Shown: piece after piece, positions 9,210 through 17,364 of the stretch
How the letters are laid out: every line of letters starts with the position of its first letter
Position numbering within the stretch: the first letter of the stretch is position 1
Position numbers and translations under genes: made by a program
The notes under the pieces: generated by a model
Databases searched by the model: none
Told to the model about the DNA's origin: nothing
What the model saw: the letters and a program-made list of their open reading frames with translations, nothing else
Origin: Ferirhizobium litorale
GTDB lineage: Bacteria > Pseudomonadota > Alphaproteobacteria > Rhizobiales > Rhizobiaceae
NCBI GenBank assembly: GCA_030028905.1
Contig: JALDYZ010000008.1
Span: 124,001 to 188,000, forward strand
Direction of reading: 5' to 3'
DNA length: 64,000 nt

Positions 9210-10178
9210 TCACTCCCTTGCTGCGCCGGCTCCGGCGCGGGCTGCACGACCGCCGCGGCGTCCGCCGCCGGCACCTGCCGGGGATGCCGCAGCTGCTGCG
9301 GGTTGTCCGGCTTCGGCGGGCTTGTGGTCGCGGTAGGTCATGATCCAGTTGCTGCAGTTGGCATCCGTGCCGTTCAGCACGTTTGCGGCGCGAACGGCTT
9401 CCATCTCCTGCGGGCGGCAGGGGTTCATGATCGCCGAGGTCATGCCGGCGCCGATGACCATGGGGATGAAGCCGGCATTGATGCCGTGACGATGCGGCAG
9501 TCCGAAGGAGATGTTGGAGAGGCCGCAGGTGGTGTTGACCTTGAGTTCGTTGCGCAGGCGGTGGAGTAGCGCGAAGACCTGGCGGCCCGCATCGCCCAGC
9601 GCGCCGATCGGCATGACCAGCGGATCGACGACGATGTCATGCGGCTTGATGCCATGGTCCATGGCGCGCTCGACGATCTTCTTGGCAACCGCGAAGCGCA
9701 CGTCCGGATCCATGGAGATGCCGGTCTCGTCGTTGGAGATGGCGACCACCGGCACGTCGTACTTCTTGACGAGCGGCAGGATGGCTTCCAGCTTTTCTTC
9801 CTCGCCGGTCACCGAGTTGACCAGCGGGCGGCCCTTGGCCACCCTGAGGCCAGCCTCGATCGCCGCCGTTACCGAGCTGTCGATCGAGAGCGGAACGTCG
9901 ACGAGGCCCTGCACGATCTCGAGCGTCTGGACCAGCAGGCCCGGCTCTGTCTCGTTGGGGTTGACCGAGGTGACGCCCGCGTTGACGTCCAGCATCGTGG
10001 CACCGGCCGCAACCTGCTCAAGCGCATCCTTGATGACGGTGTCGAAATTGCCCTCGATCATTTCCGCGGCGAGCTTCTTGCGCCCGGTCGGATTGATGCG
10101 TTCGCCGATCACGCAAAATGGCTGGTCGAAGCCGATGATGATTTCGCGGGTGGCGGAAGCAACGATGGTGCGGGTCAT
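9210..10178 (-). CDS. methyltetrahydrofolate:corrinoid protein methyltransferase (pterin-binding domain)
   Basis: 322 residues with the DHPS/pterin-binding TIM barrel seen in AcsE, MtrH and the folate domain of MetH: GERINPTGRKK at the N-terminus, DVNAGV (~63-68), PLSIDSS (~95-101), and the ISNDETG and VDPLVMPIG strands. Role: moves the methyl group between the corrinoid protein and the N5 of tetrahydrofolate; with a demethylating MttB partner the direction should be toward methyl-THF. The last ~32 residues are an Ala/Gly/Arg tail (GGGRRGGRAARAG) outside the barrel. It is downstream of the MetF/MetV genes and 1 bp from the phasin-like gene. Confidence 0.9.
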   Translation of the reverse strand: MTRTIVASATREIIIGFDQPFCVIGERINPTGRKKLAAEMIEGNFDTVIKDALEQVAAGATMLDVNAGVTSVNPNETEPGLLVQTLEIVQGLVDVPLSIDSSVTAAIEAGLRVAKGRPLVNSVTGEEEKLEAILPLVKKYDVPVVAISNDETGISMDPDVRFAVAKKIVERAMDHGIKPHDIVVDPLVMPIGALGDAGRQVFALLHRLRNELKVNTTCGLSNISFGLPHRHGINAGFIPMVIGAGMTSAIMNPCRPQEMEAVRAANVLNGTDANCSNWIMTYRDHKPAEAGQPAAAAASPAGAGGGRRGGRAARAGAGAARE

Positions 10179-10265
10179 TGAATGTCCTCTGGTCGGGCGC
10201 CTAGAAACTATCGCGCCGGGATTGCTGTTACAAGGCAGTGCGCTTCCGCCGTCCTTGGCATTCGG

Positions 10266-11357
10266 TCAGTGCGGATGATGGGCGGCGATCTCCGCCATCT
10301 GCTCCTGGTTCTCCTCGATGCCTTCGCGGATGTGCTCGAGCCGCTCGGCGACCATGCTGTCCGACGGGTTCGCCTCGCGCTTCCATGGCTTGCGCCCCTT
10401 CAGGACGCCGGAATCATGAACTATTTCCGCGACATATTCCTCCTGCCGATAGGCCATGACATGGACGCCGGAGACGCCCTCGATCTCCTTGACCTCGTTG
10501 ATGATGTCGATGCAGAGCTGCTTGCCTTCCTTCTTCTGGTCCTCGGCGCCTTCCAGGCGCTTGATGACCGCATCGGGAATATGGATGCCGGGCACGTTCG
10601 AGCGGATCCACTTGGCCGTCTTGGCCGACGCCATCGGGCCGACACCGACGAGGATGAAACATTTCTCATGCAGTCCGAGGTCGCACACCTTCTTCATGTA
10701 TTCGCGGAACATCGGCACGTCGAAGCAGTACTGGCTCTGGACGAACTGGGCGCCGGCTTCGATTTTCTTCGCCAGCCGGTAGGGGCGGAAGTCATAGGGC
10801 GGCGCGAAAGGGTTGATGGCGGCGCCGAGAAAGACGTGCGGCGGCGTGGTCAGCTTGCGGCCGGACAGGAATTTTGCGTTGTCGCGCATAATGCGCACGG
10901 TTTCGAGGAGCGACATGCAGTCGAGGTCGAAGACCGGCTTGGCGCCCGGCTGGTCGCCGGCCTGCACGCCGTCTCCGGTCAGGCACATGATGTTCTGCAC
11001 CCCCATGGCGGAGGCTCCGAGGACATCTCCCTGGATGGCGATGCGGTTCTTGTCGCGGCAGGCGATCTGCATGATCGGCGCGTAGCCCATGCGGGTCAGT
11101 AGCGCGCAGATGCCGACCGACGACATGTGGCAGTTCGCCCCCGAGGCATCGACGGCGTTGATGCCGTCCACCCAGCCGTCGAAAACGGCGGCGCGTTCGA
11201 AAACATCCTGCGGGTCGGCGCTGTCCGGCGGGTTCAGTTCCGCGGTGACGGCGAACTCGCCGCGACGCAGCACGCGCTCCAGCCGGCCGCGCGAGGAGTG
11301 GCCGGGCAGGGGATCGAGCGGAGCACCGGGATCGAACGGATTGATATCGGGGCTCAT
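10266..11357 (-). CDS. metF: methylenetetrahydrofolate reductase, catalytic subunit
   Basis: 363 residues from ATG 11355-11357, overlapping the upstream TGA as ATGA; AGAGGGAAG is the ribosome binding site. It is a MetF-type FAD TIM barrel: an early AVTAELNPPDSA strand (catalytic-Glu region), then NIMCLTGDG and the FVQSQYCFD folate-site region. In a catabolic locus it should run as methyl-THF oxidation to methylene-THF, feeding formate and serine. Translational coupling to the Cys-rich protein upstream resembles the MetF-MetV pair of acetogens, where MetV delivers electrons. The His-rich end (AAHHPH) has no clear role. Confidence 0.9.
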   Translation of the reverse strand: MSPDINPFDPGAPLDPLPGHSSRGRLERVLRRGEFAVTAELNPPDSADPQDVFERAAVFDGWVDGINAVDASGANCHMSSVGICALLTRMGYAPIMQIACRDKNRIAIQGDVLGASAMGVQNIMCLTGDGVQAGDQPGAKPVFDLDCMSLLETVRIMRDNAKFLSGRKLTTPPHVFLGAAINPFAPPYDFRPYRLAKKIEAGAQFVQSQYCFDVPMFREYMKKVCDLGLHEKCFILVGVGPMASAKTAKWIRSNVPGIHIPDAVIKRLEGAEDQKKEGKQLCIDIINEVKEIEGVSGVHVMAYRQEEYVAEIVHDSGVLKGRKPWKREANPSDSMVAERLEHIREGIEENQEQMAEIAAHHPH

Positions 11358-11938
11358 GCGCTTCCCTCTTTCTTCGCGGCCTCGCGGGCGGCAGCGGCCT
11401 CGGCAGTCACGCGTAGCCACGATGAGGTCTCGCGCAGCGACTGGTTCACCGGCTTCTGAACGTTCATGATCGCCCCGCCCTTCACCATGTTCTGCGAACC
11501 CTTCCATGCCTGCACCCAGACGCAGGGCATGTCGGGCTCGACCTCGCAGTTGCCGTTGGCGCGCACCCCGCCGCAGGGGCCGTTTCGCAGCTGTTTCGGA
11601 CAGTTCATCGGGCACGACATGCCCGTCGACGACAGCGCGCACTGGCCGCACATGCGACAGTCGAAGAGAAAGCCCTTCACATGCCGCTCGACGAATGTGA
11701 CGGGGCGCTCCACCCGGCCGTAGCCGATCGCGTTCCATAGCGGATGCAGCAGTAGGAACATGTCGGCGAAACGACCGTAGAACCACTCGAGGAACCGCGA
11801 ATGGCGCACCGCCCACAGGCGAACGGTGTACTTGTGCCGGGCGCGCCTGCTCGGCGATACGCCGGCCGGCGTGTAGGCGCCGGTCGCGGCCTTCCGTGCT
11901 GGCGCCGCATTGCCGGTGACGACTTTTGCGTCAGCCAT
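11354..11938 (-). CDS. MetV-like cysteine-rich partner of methylene-THF reductase
   Basis: 194 residues from ATG 11936-11938. The middle holds the Cys-rich MTHFR_C motif: CRMCGQCALS, then CPMNCPKQLRNGPCGG and NCE, about eight Cys that can bind Fe-S or zinc. This domain is the small subunit MetV of acetogenic reductases and is also found fused to MetF. Here it ends in an ATGA overlap with metF, and its own start overlaps the PF13769 gene by 8 bp. Likely role: electron transfer for the reductase (known for the family, inferred here). The N-terminal ~40 residues are Ala/Arg-rich and probably disordered. Confidence 0.85.
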   Translation of the reverse strand: MADAKVVTGNAAPARKAATGAYTPAGVSPSRRARHKYTVRLWAVRHSRFLEWFYGRFADMFLLLHPLWNAIGYGRVERPVTFVERHVKGFLFDCRMCGQCALSSTGMSCPMNCPKQLRNGPCGGVRANGNCEVEPDMPCVWVQAWKGSQNMVKGGAIMNVQKPVNQSLRETSSWLRVTAEAAAAREAAKKEGSA

Positions 11939-12233
11939 TGTCGCGGCCCCCGGCCTTGACCAGCGCGACCAGCCGTTCCTTGTCGTAGGCGGCCTCGAGT
12001 TCGGCTGCGGCCTTTTCCGCTTCCGCCTCGAGGTCGTCGGACACCGGCATCGGATCGGCCTTGCGCCATTCGGCGAGATAGTCGTCGGTCTCGGCGGCAC
12101 CGGTGCGCATGGCGCACATATCTATCGCCTCGGTGAAACGGACCGAAAGCTCACGCTTGGCTGTCTTGCGTCCCTGTCTGACAATCACCTGGGCGGGGAT
12201 GTCCCGCCAGTACACGACAATGCGATCCGCCAT
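11931..12233 (-). CDS. PF13769 'virulence factor' domain small protein
   Basis: 100 residues from ATG 12231-12233 with a strong GAGGAG site. The start ADRIVVYWRDIPAQVIVRQGR is the signature of the Virulence_fact domain; the second half is an acidic, Ala/Glu-rich helix. The family name is historical and no biochemical role is known to me. Its 8-bp overlap with the MetV-like gene ties it to C1-folate oxidation, so an accessory or assembly role for the reductase or methyltransferase is more likely than virulence (inference). Confidence 0.8.
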   Translation of the reverse strand: MADRIVVYWRDIPAQVIVRQGRKTAKRELSVRFTEAIDMCAMRTGAAETDDYLAEWRKADPMPVSDDLEAEAEKAAAELEAAYDKERLVALVKAGGRDNG

Positions 12234-12396
12234 TGAATTCTCCTCTTTCCCGCACAATGCACGTCCGTCCCGGAAGATACTTGGCTCGCCACGACGTCGC
12301 GGGCGGCGAAAAGCGACGCAAGGGATTTTTGATCCGGGAGCAACCCATTCGCACGCGGCTGTCCGGGCAAGCGGCGTACCTGGAGGCGTCTGCGGA

Positions 12397-12996
12397 TCAG
12401 GCGCGGGCAGCCTTGATCAGTTCGGGGCCAAGGTCGCCATAGCCGGTGTGGCGGTACTCGTAGGAAAGCCCGAGATAGTCCGCCGCCCAGCGCGCCTTCT
12501 CCTGCAACGCTTCGTCCTCCTCCTGGGAAAGGTAGACCAGCTTGGTGTAGTTGGAGAAGTACATGTCCTTCAGTTCCGGATGCCGGTCGAGACCGAGCGG
12601 TTCGATGACGAAGGCCTCGAACTGGCGAGCGAGAAAATCGGTGAGGAAGAAGGCAGTGACGTCGTCCTCCCAGCGGGCGGCAAAGTCGTCGTTGCCGGCG
12701 AAGAAGGAGTAACAGTGCGGCCCGGAGAGGCGTTCGACGCCCTCGCGCTCGCAAAGCCGGTCGATGGCGCCGCCCGTACCGCAATCGGCATAACCGATGA
12801 AGATGCGGTCGAAGCCGTTGGCCCGTGCCTCGGCGATCGCGGTCTCCAGTGCGGGTGCGATCTTTTCCGGCCGGGCGTGATAGATGGCCGGCAGACACTG
12901 GAGATCGACATGGGCAAGTTTGTTCATGCGAAGTATTGCGATGACTTCGCGAGCGATCGCACCACAGGCAATGACTTGAACTTTTTGGCTTATCAT
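12397..12996 (-). CDS. DUF1638 protein
   Basis: 199 residues from ATG 12994-12996; earlier in-frame ATGs at 13047 and 13071 are possible, 13047 having GAGGTCC upstream, so the start is uncertain. The family pattern is clear: VIACGAIAREV at the N-terminus, then FIGYADCGTGG and SGPHCYSFF. The three Cys and one His look like a metal or cofactor site. DUF1638 genes recur beside corrinoid methyltransferase genes in methanogens and bacteria, but the function is not known to me. It is the first gene of the minus-strand run toward metF. Confidence 0.8.
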   Translation of the reverse strand: MISQKVQVIACGAIAREVIAILRMNKLAHVDLQCLPAIYHARPEKIAPALETAIAEARANGFDRIFIGYADCGTGGAIDRLCEREGVERLSGPHCYSFFAGNDDFAARWEDDVTAFFLTDFLARQFEAFVIEPLGLDRHPELKDMYFSNYTKLVYLSQEEDEALQEKARWAADYLGLSYEYRHTGYGDLGPELIKAARA

Positions 12997-13064
12997 GCGT
13001 TTATCAGACGTTGTAGTCTCACAAATTGCCACCGGTTCATTATCCATTGCAAAGGACCTCGACC

Positions 13065-13223
13065 ATGACAAAAACGACGATTGCCAGGATCAGTGTCGTA
13101 TGCATTGCCCTTTCCATACTGGGCGGCTGCGCAAACACCATCAAGGGTATGGGCCAAGACGCGGCGAATACGGTCAATGCCACGGAGTCTGCAGGTCAGA
13201 ATATCGCCGGCGCGGCGCAATAG
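13065..13223 (+). CDS. entericidin-family lipoprotein
   Basis: 52 residues with AAAGGA upstream of ATG 13065. It has a lipoprotein signal (basic start, hydrophobic stretch, lipobox LGGC with Cys ~23) and the short entericidin A/B tail NTIKGMGQDAANTVNATESAGQNI. These are small membrane-anchored peptides linked to stress or a toxin-antitoxin-like pair in enterics; in alphaproteobacteria they are widespread single genes. It is probably unrelated to the methyltransfer genes around it. Confidence 0.8.
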   Translation: MTKTTIARISVVCIALSILGGCANTIKGMGQDAANTVNATESAGQNIAGAAQ

Positions 13224-13242
13224 CGGTCCTGCCTGAATAGTG

Positions 13243-13271
13243 AGCCGCTGCGGACAGATCCCGCAGCGGCT
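13243..13271. terminator. bidirectional hairpin terminator
   Basis: An 11-bp perfect stem AGCCGCTGCGG / CCGCAGCGGCT with a 7-nt loop, between the entericidin gene (+) and the convergent corrinoid-protein gene (-). The T tract is weak. Confidence 0.6.
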
Positions 13272-13280
13272 GCGCGTTCA

Positions 13281-13985
13281 TCATAGGGCGCGGGCGCCAA
13301 TGCTGTTGTGCTTGCGGGCCACGAAATCCTTCGCGGTTTCGACGGCCACCGCGGCATCGCGACAATAGGCGTCTGCACCAACGGCCTTGCCGAATTCCTC
13401 GTTCAGAGGAGCGCCGCCGACCAGCACGATAAACTCGTCGCGCAGGCCCTTTTCCTTCATCGTATCGATAACGACCTTCATGTAGGGCATCGTCGTCGTC
13501 AGCAGGGCGGACATGCCGAGGATGTCCGGCTTTTCGCGTTCCAGGGCCTCGAGATAGTTCTCGACGGGGTTGTTGATGCCGAGGTCGATGACGTCGAAGC
13601 CGGCGCCTTCCATCATCATACCGACGAGGTTCTTGCCGATGTCGTGGATGTCGCCCTTGACGGTGCCGATCACCATCTTGCCCTGCTTCGGCGCGCCGGT
13701 GGCGGCCAGCAGCGGCCGCAGGATCGTCATGCCTGCCTTCATCGCATTGGCGGAAAGAAGCACTTCCGGAACGAACAGGATGCCGTCGCGGAAATCGATG
13801 CCGACGATGCGCATGCCTTCCACCAGAGCCTGGGTCAGGACATCGTAGGGTGCCCAGCCGCGCTCCAGCAGGATATTCGTACCTTCCTCGATTTCCTCCT
13901 TCAGGCCGTCGTAAAGGTCGTCATGCATCTGCTGCACAAGTTCCTCGTCGGAGAGTTCTGCGAGAATGATTTCATCATCTGCCAT
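13281..13985 (-). CDS. methyltransferase cognate corrinoid protein (MttC/MtbC-like)
   Basis: 234 residues, the usual length. The helical cap is at ~10-95. The cobalamin Rossmann domain has the base-off/His-on motif D112-x-H114-x-x-G117, SALLTTTM at ~159-166 and GGAP at ~190. His114 should be the lower axial cobalt ligand. It carries the methyl group between the MttB-type methyltransferase and the folate enzyme. The first 35 residues are very acidic (about fourteen Asp/Glu). The start has GGGAT upstream, and the gene is likely monocistronic. Its distance from the mttB gene (1.7 kb, opposite strand) is unusual, since these genes are often adjacent. Confidence 0.92.
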   Translation of the reverse strand: MADDEIILAELSDEELVQQMHDDLYDGLKEEIEEGTNILLERGWAPYDVLTQALVEGMRIVGIDFRDGILFVPEVLLSANAMKAGMTILRPLLAATGAPKQGKMVIGTVKGDIHDIGKNLVGMMMEGAGFDVIDLGINNPVENYLEALEREKPDILGMSALLTTTMPYMKVVIDTMKEKGLRDEFIVLVGGAPLNEEFGKAVGADAYCRDAAVAVETAKDFVARKHNSIGARAL

Positions 13986-14164
13986 TTGCTTTATCCCGGT
14001 TGTGCGAGCGTTGGATCTGGCCCTGTCGACCTTGCCTCATCTACTGTTAAACCTCAACCGTGCCAAAATTCTTTTCGAAAGCGACGTCGCCTTGATGAAA
14101 AAGCGACGGCATCGGGCGCCATGCGCGCGCTGCCCTGGGCCAAACATGCGCCAACCGTGCCGTT

Positions 14165-14476
14165 TCAGGAAATTCTGCTCCTTGATGTGTTTCTCAGCGA
14201 AGGGGCCAGCGGGGCGGTCGTGATTTCGCAGGCCGATCCGGTGTACATCGCCAAGGCCTTGTCGCCGGAACGTTGTGGACGCCAGCCGGTCGCTTTCCCC
14301 GGCCACCGCAGGACCATTTCCGCCTCGGCGCGGCTCAATCCCACGTCGTCGAGGAGATGATCGCCCCCGCGTCCCACGACCGCCTCGAGCGCCTGGCGCT
14401 CCGCCAAATTCTGCCGCCTGTTCCGCCACGCAAGGAGCAAATATCGCGCAGGCTTGCCGATACCGAATTCGATCAC
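14165..14476 (-). CDS. DUF1127-related small protein
   Basis: 103 residues starting at GTG (14474-14476) with GAGGAG ~9 nt upstream. The N-terminal ~50 residues carry the DUF1127 pattern (ARYLLLAWRNRRQNLAERQ, then DHLLDDVGLSRAEAEM). The C-terminal half has no recognisable motif and could be overextended. It is divergent from a LysR gene, repeating the LysR/DUF1127 pairing seen at 5.3-5.7 kb. Confidence 0.6.
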   Translation of the reverse strand: MIEFGIGKPARYLLLAWRNRRQNLAERQALEAVVGRGGDHLLDDVGLSRAEAEMVLRWPGKATGWRPQRSGDKALAMYTGSACEITTAPLAPSLRNTSRSRIS

Positions 14477-14581
14477 CGCATCATCTCCTCGACACTCGAA
14501 AGGTCATGATCGGCAGCGGTGGACATTTCACAAACGAATAGTCATGATGGCAGCCATAAGGAAATTCGATTTTGTGTGCCG

Positions 14582-15463
14582 ATGAACCTTCCCCTTGAAA
14601 GCGATCTGCTTCGGATTTTTCTCGCTGTAGCGGACACCCGGAACATTACCCGGGCTGCCGACAAGCTGGGGCGTACGCAGTCGGCCGTCAGCATGCAGGT
14701 GAAACGGCTGGAGGAGACGGCCGGCACGGCGCTGTTTGTCCGCGGTCCGCGCGGTGTCGACCTTACCGGCGAGGGCAAGCGGTTGGTGCCCCATGCGCGC
14801 CGTATCGTCGATCTCGTCGACGAGACGTCGGCCGCCATTCGCGTCAAGCCGCTCGACGGCCCGGTGCGTGTAGGGATTCCCGAGGAGTACAGCCACACGA
14901 TCCTGCCTCGTGCACTGGCCACCTTCGCCGAGCGTCACCCGGCGGCCGAGGTGACCGTGATGTGCGGTTATTCCTCGCAGCAGATGGCTGCTCTCGATAG
15001 GGACGAGCTCGATCTGGCCGTCATCTTCGACTGGGACAATTCGTCTCCCGGCGAGGTGCTCGCCGTCGATCCGACCGTTTGGGTCACCTCGCTCGCCTAT
15101 GCGTGTCACATGCGCCGTCCCGTTCCGATCGCCGTCTACTGGAACTCCAATTGGTGTCGCGATTTCGCGATCCGTTCGCTGGAGCAGTACTCGATCCCGT
15201 TCCGGACGGCCTATGGTTGCGACACCAGCGGCGGCCTATGCACGGCGGTGAGCGCCGGGTTCGGCATCGCACCGCTCGCGCGCAGCAACATTCCGCCGGG
15301 GTGCAGGGAGCTGACGCTCGAGGATGGCTTTCCGCCGGTCGATTCGTCCCGCGTCGTGTTGAAGCGCAACCCCTACCGCAGTGGCGCCACCATCGAGGGG
15401 CTGGCAGAGATGCTTCGGGAGGCGTTTCGCCCGCTTGCGCCCCCGGAGCAAAATCTTCGCTGA
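14582..15463 (+). CDS. LysR-family regulator upstream of mttB
   Basis: 293 residues from ATG 14582, chosen because the LysR fold begins at once (LPLESDLLRIFLAVADTRNITRAADKLGRTQSAVSMQVKRLEE); a GTG at 14519 would add 21 unlikely residues. No good ribosome binding site is seen for either. An effector domain follows. It lies 219 bp upstream of the mttB-type gene on the same strand and is divergent from a DUF1127 gene. It is the best local candidate for substrate control of the methyltransferase, but the ligand is unknown. Confidence 0.85.
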   Translation: MNLPLESDLLRIFLAVADTRNITRAADKLGRTQSAVSMQVKRLEETAGTALFVRGPRGVDLTGEGKRLVPHARRIVDLVDETSAAIRVKPLDGPVRVGIPEEYSHTILPRALATFAERHPAAEVTVMCGYSSQQMAALDRDELDLAVIFDWDNSSPGEVLAVDPTVWVTSLAYACHMRRPVPIAVYWNSNWCRDFAIRSLEQYSIPFRTAYGCDTSGGLCTAVSAGFGIAPLARSNIPPGCRELTLEDGFPPVDSSRVVLKRNPYRSGATIEGLAEMLREAFRPLAPPEQNLR

Positions 15464-15624
15464 ACTGACCACACGGCGCCGAAAACGCGCCCTGTCTCCG
15501 ACATCTTTGCATGCCGATATTCGAGCGACTGAAATTCGTGTCCACGGCCCTTCCCCGGGGGCTCACCTCCATGTCTGTCCTGTGGTAGTTCGTGGCGCAT
15601 TGAGAAATGTTCGGAATGCGAATT

Positions 15625-15637
15625 CCTATAGCATAGG
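15625..15637. promoter_or_regulatory. inverted repeat upstream of mttB
   Basis: CCTAT-AGC-ATAGG lies ~46 bp before the mttB start in the 219-bp spacer after the LysR gene. It could be an operator half-site pair or overlap a -10 region. A clean -35 with normal spacing was not found. Confidence 0.3.
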
Positions 15638-15682
15638 TCTGAGAAGTGGCGCGGGAGAGCGCGCGGGTATTGAGGAAACATC

Positions 15683-17263
15683 ATGGACGACATCAACGAG
15701 CAGACGGGATCGACAGGAGAAGGTGGCGGCCGCCGTTCGCGCGGCGAGGGGCGCGGTGCCGCGGCGCGCCGGGCGTCACGTGCCGGTGGCGGACCGGGGC
15801 CGTCGCTGCCCTACATCCAGCGCAAGATTCCGGTCTATGAGGTCCTGGACGAAGAAGGCCTGCAACTGATCGAGCGCAATGCCGACACCATCCTCGAAGA
15901 AATCGGCATCGAGTTCCGCGAGGACGCCGAGGCCCTGCAACTGTGGAAGGAAGCCGGCGCCGACGTGAAGGGCGAGCGCGTGCACTTCCCCAAGGGGCTG
16001 TGCCGCGAGCTGCTGAAATCCGCCCCCTCGGTCTTCACCTGGCATGCCCGCAATCCGGCGCGCAACGTGCAGATCGGCGGCAATGCAACGGTTTTTGCGC
16101 CCGTCTACGGCCCGCCCTTCGTGCGCGACCTCGAAGGCAACCGCCGCTATGCGACCATCGAGGACTTCCGCAACTTCGTGAAGCTCGCCTACATGGCGCC
16201 GTCGATCCATTCGTCGGGCGGCACGGTCTGCGAACCGGTCGACGTGCCGGTGAACAAGCGCCACCTCGACATGGTCTACAGCCACATCAAGTATTCCGAC
16301 AAGCCGTTCATGGGCTCGGTCACGGCCCCGGAACGCGCCGAGGACACGATTGCGATGGCGAAGCTGGTCTTCGGCGACGATTTCGTCGAGAACAACTGCG
16401 TGACGCTGAACCTCATCAACGCCAACTCGCCGATGGTCTTCGATGAAACCATGGTTGGCGCGCTGAAGGTCTATGCCCGCCATAACCAGGCCTGCGTGCT
16501 GTCGCCGTTCATCCTGTCGGGCGCGATGAGCCCGGTGACGGTTGCCGGAACGCTGACGCAGATCCTGGCGGAAGTGCTGGCCGGCGCTTCCTTCACGCAG
16601 CTGATCCGCAAGGGCGCGCCGGTGCTGTTCGGCACGTTCGCGGCGTCGATCTCGATGCAGTCGGGCGCGCCGACCTTCGGGACGCCGGAGCCGACGCTGG
16701 TCTCCTATGGCGCGGCACAGCTTGCCCGCCGCCTCGGCCTGCCGTTCCGTACAGGCGGCTCGCTCTGCGGCTCCAAGGTGCCCGATGCCCAGGCGGCGCA
16801 CGAGACCTCCAACACGCTCAACACGACGCTGCTTGCCGGCACGAACTTCGTGTTGCACGCCGCCGGCTGGCTGGAGGGCGGTCTCGTCAGTTCCTACGAG
16901 AAGTTCATGATCGACCAGGACCAGCTCGGCATGCTGCAGAAGCTGGCCGCGGGCGTCGATCTTTCGGAGAACGGCCAGGCGATGGATGCCATCCGCGAAG
17001 TCGGCCCGGGCAGCCACTACCTCGGCTGCTCGCACACCCAGGCGAACTTCCAGACGGCGTTCTATCGTTCGGTCCTGTCCGACAACAACTCGTTCGAGCA
17101 ATGGGAGATCGAGGGCCAGAAGCGCATGGAAGAGCGCGCCAACGCCCTTTGCCGCACCTGGCTGGACCTCTACGAGGCGCCCGAGCTCGACCCTGCGATC
17201 GACGACGCGCTACTCGCCTATATCAAGATGCGCAAGGATTCGATGCCGGACGCATTCACTTGA
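15683..17263 (+). CDS. mttB: trimethylamine methyltransferase (MttB) superfamily, non-pyrrolysine quaternary-amine:corrinoid methyltransferase
   Basis: 526 residues with GAGGAAA before ATG 15683. Residues ~45-520 are the MttB TIM barrel (IPVYEVLDEEGLQLIERNADTILEEIGI at its start). There is no in-frame TAG, so pyrrolysine is not used. Non-Pyl homologues such as MtgB (glycine betaine), MtpB (proline betaine) and MtcB (carnitine) demethylate quaternary amines rather than trimethylamine. The neighbouring betaine importer, BMT and GbdR-like regulator make glycine betaine or a related betaine the likely substrate. Residues 1-44 are a disordered Gly/Arg-rich extension (GEGGGRRSRGEGRG). It has its own upstream LysR and is followed by an Fe-S protein gene. 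Confidence 0.92.
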   Translation: MDDINEQTGSTGEGGGRRSRGEGRGAAARRASRAGGGPGPSLPYIQRKIPVYEVLDEEGLQLIERNADTILEEIGIEFREDAEALQLWKEAGADVKGERVHFPKGLCRELLKSAPSVFTWHARNPARNVQIGGNATVFAPVYGPPFVRDLEGNRRYATIEDFRNFVKLAYMAPSIHSSGGTVCEPVDVPVNKRHLDMVYSHIKYSDKPFMGSVTAPERAEDTIAMAKLVFGDDFVENNCVTLNLINANSPMVFDETMVGALKVYARHNQACVLSPFILSGAMSPVTVAGTLTQILAEVLAGASFTQLIRKGAPVLFGTFAASISMQSGAPTFGTPEPTLVSYGAAQLARRLGLPFRTGGSLCGSKVPDAQAAHETSNTLNTTLLAGTNFVLHAAGWLEGGLVSSYEKFMIDQDQLGMLQKLAAGVDLSENGQAMDAIREVGPGSHYLGCSHTQANFQTAFYRSVLSDNNSFEQWEIEGQKRMEERANALCRTWLDLYEAPELDPAIDDALLAYIKMRKDSMPDAFT

Positions 17264-17364
17264 AGAGAGCCCGACCCCGCCAGGGAGCAAGGCGGAGCCC
17301 AGAGCGTCGCCGACTGGATTCAGAAAGAAGTCTGGCGCCCTCGCTATGAATACAAGGGGCCGCG

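Noticed and set aside
11931-12233. Virulence role for the PF13769 protein
   Set aside because: The family name is historical; operon context points to one-carbon metabolism.
15683-17263. Pyrrolysine-type trimethylamine methyltransferase
   Set aside because: No in-frame amber codon; the frame is continuous to TGA/stop at 17263. No pylT-like gene seen.
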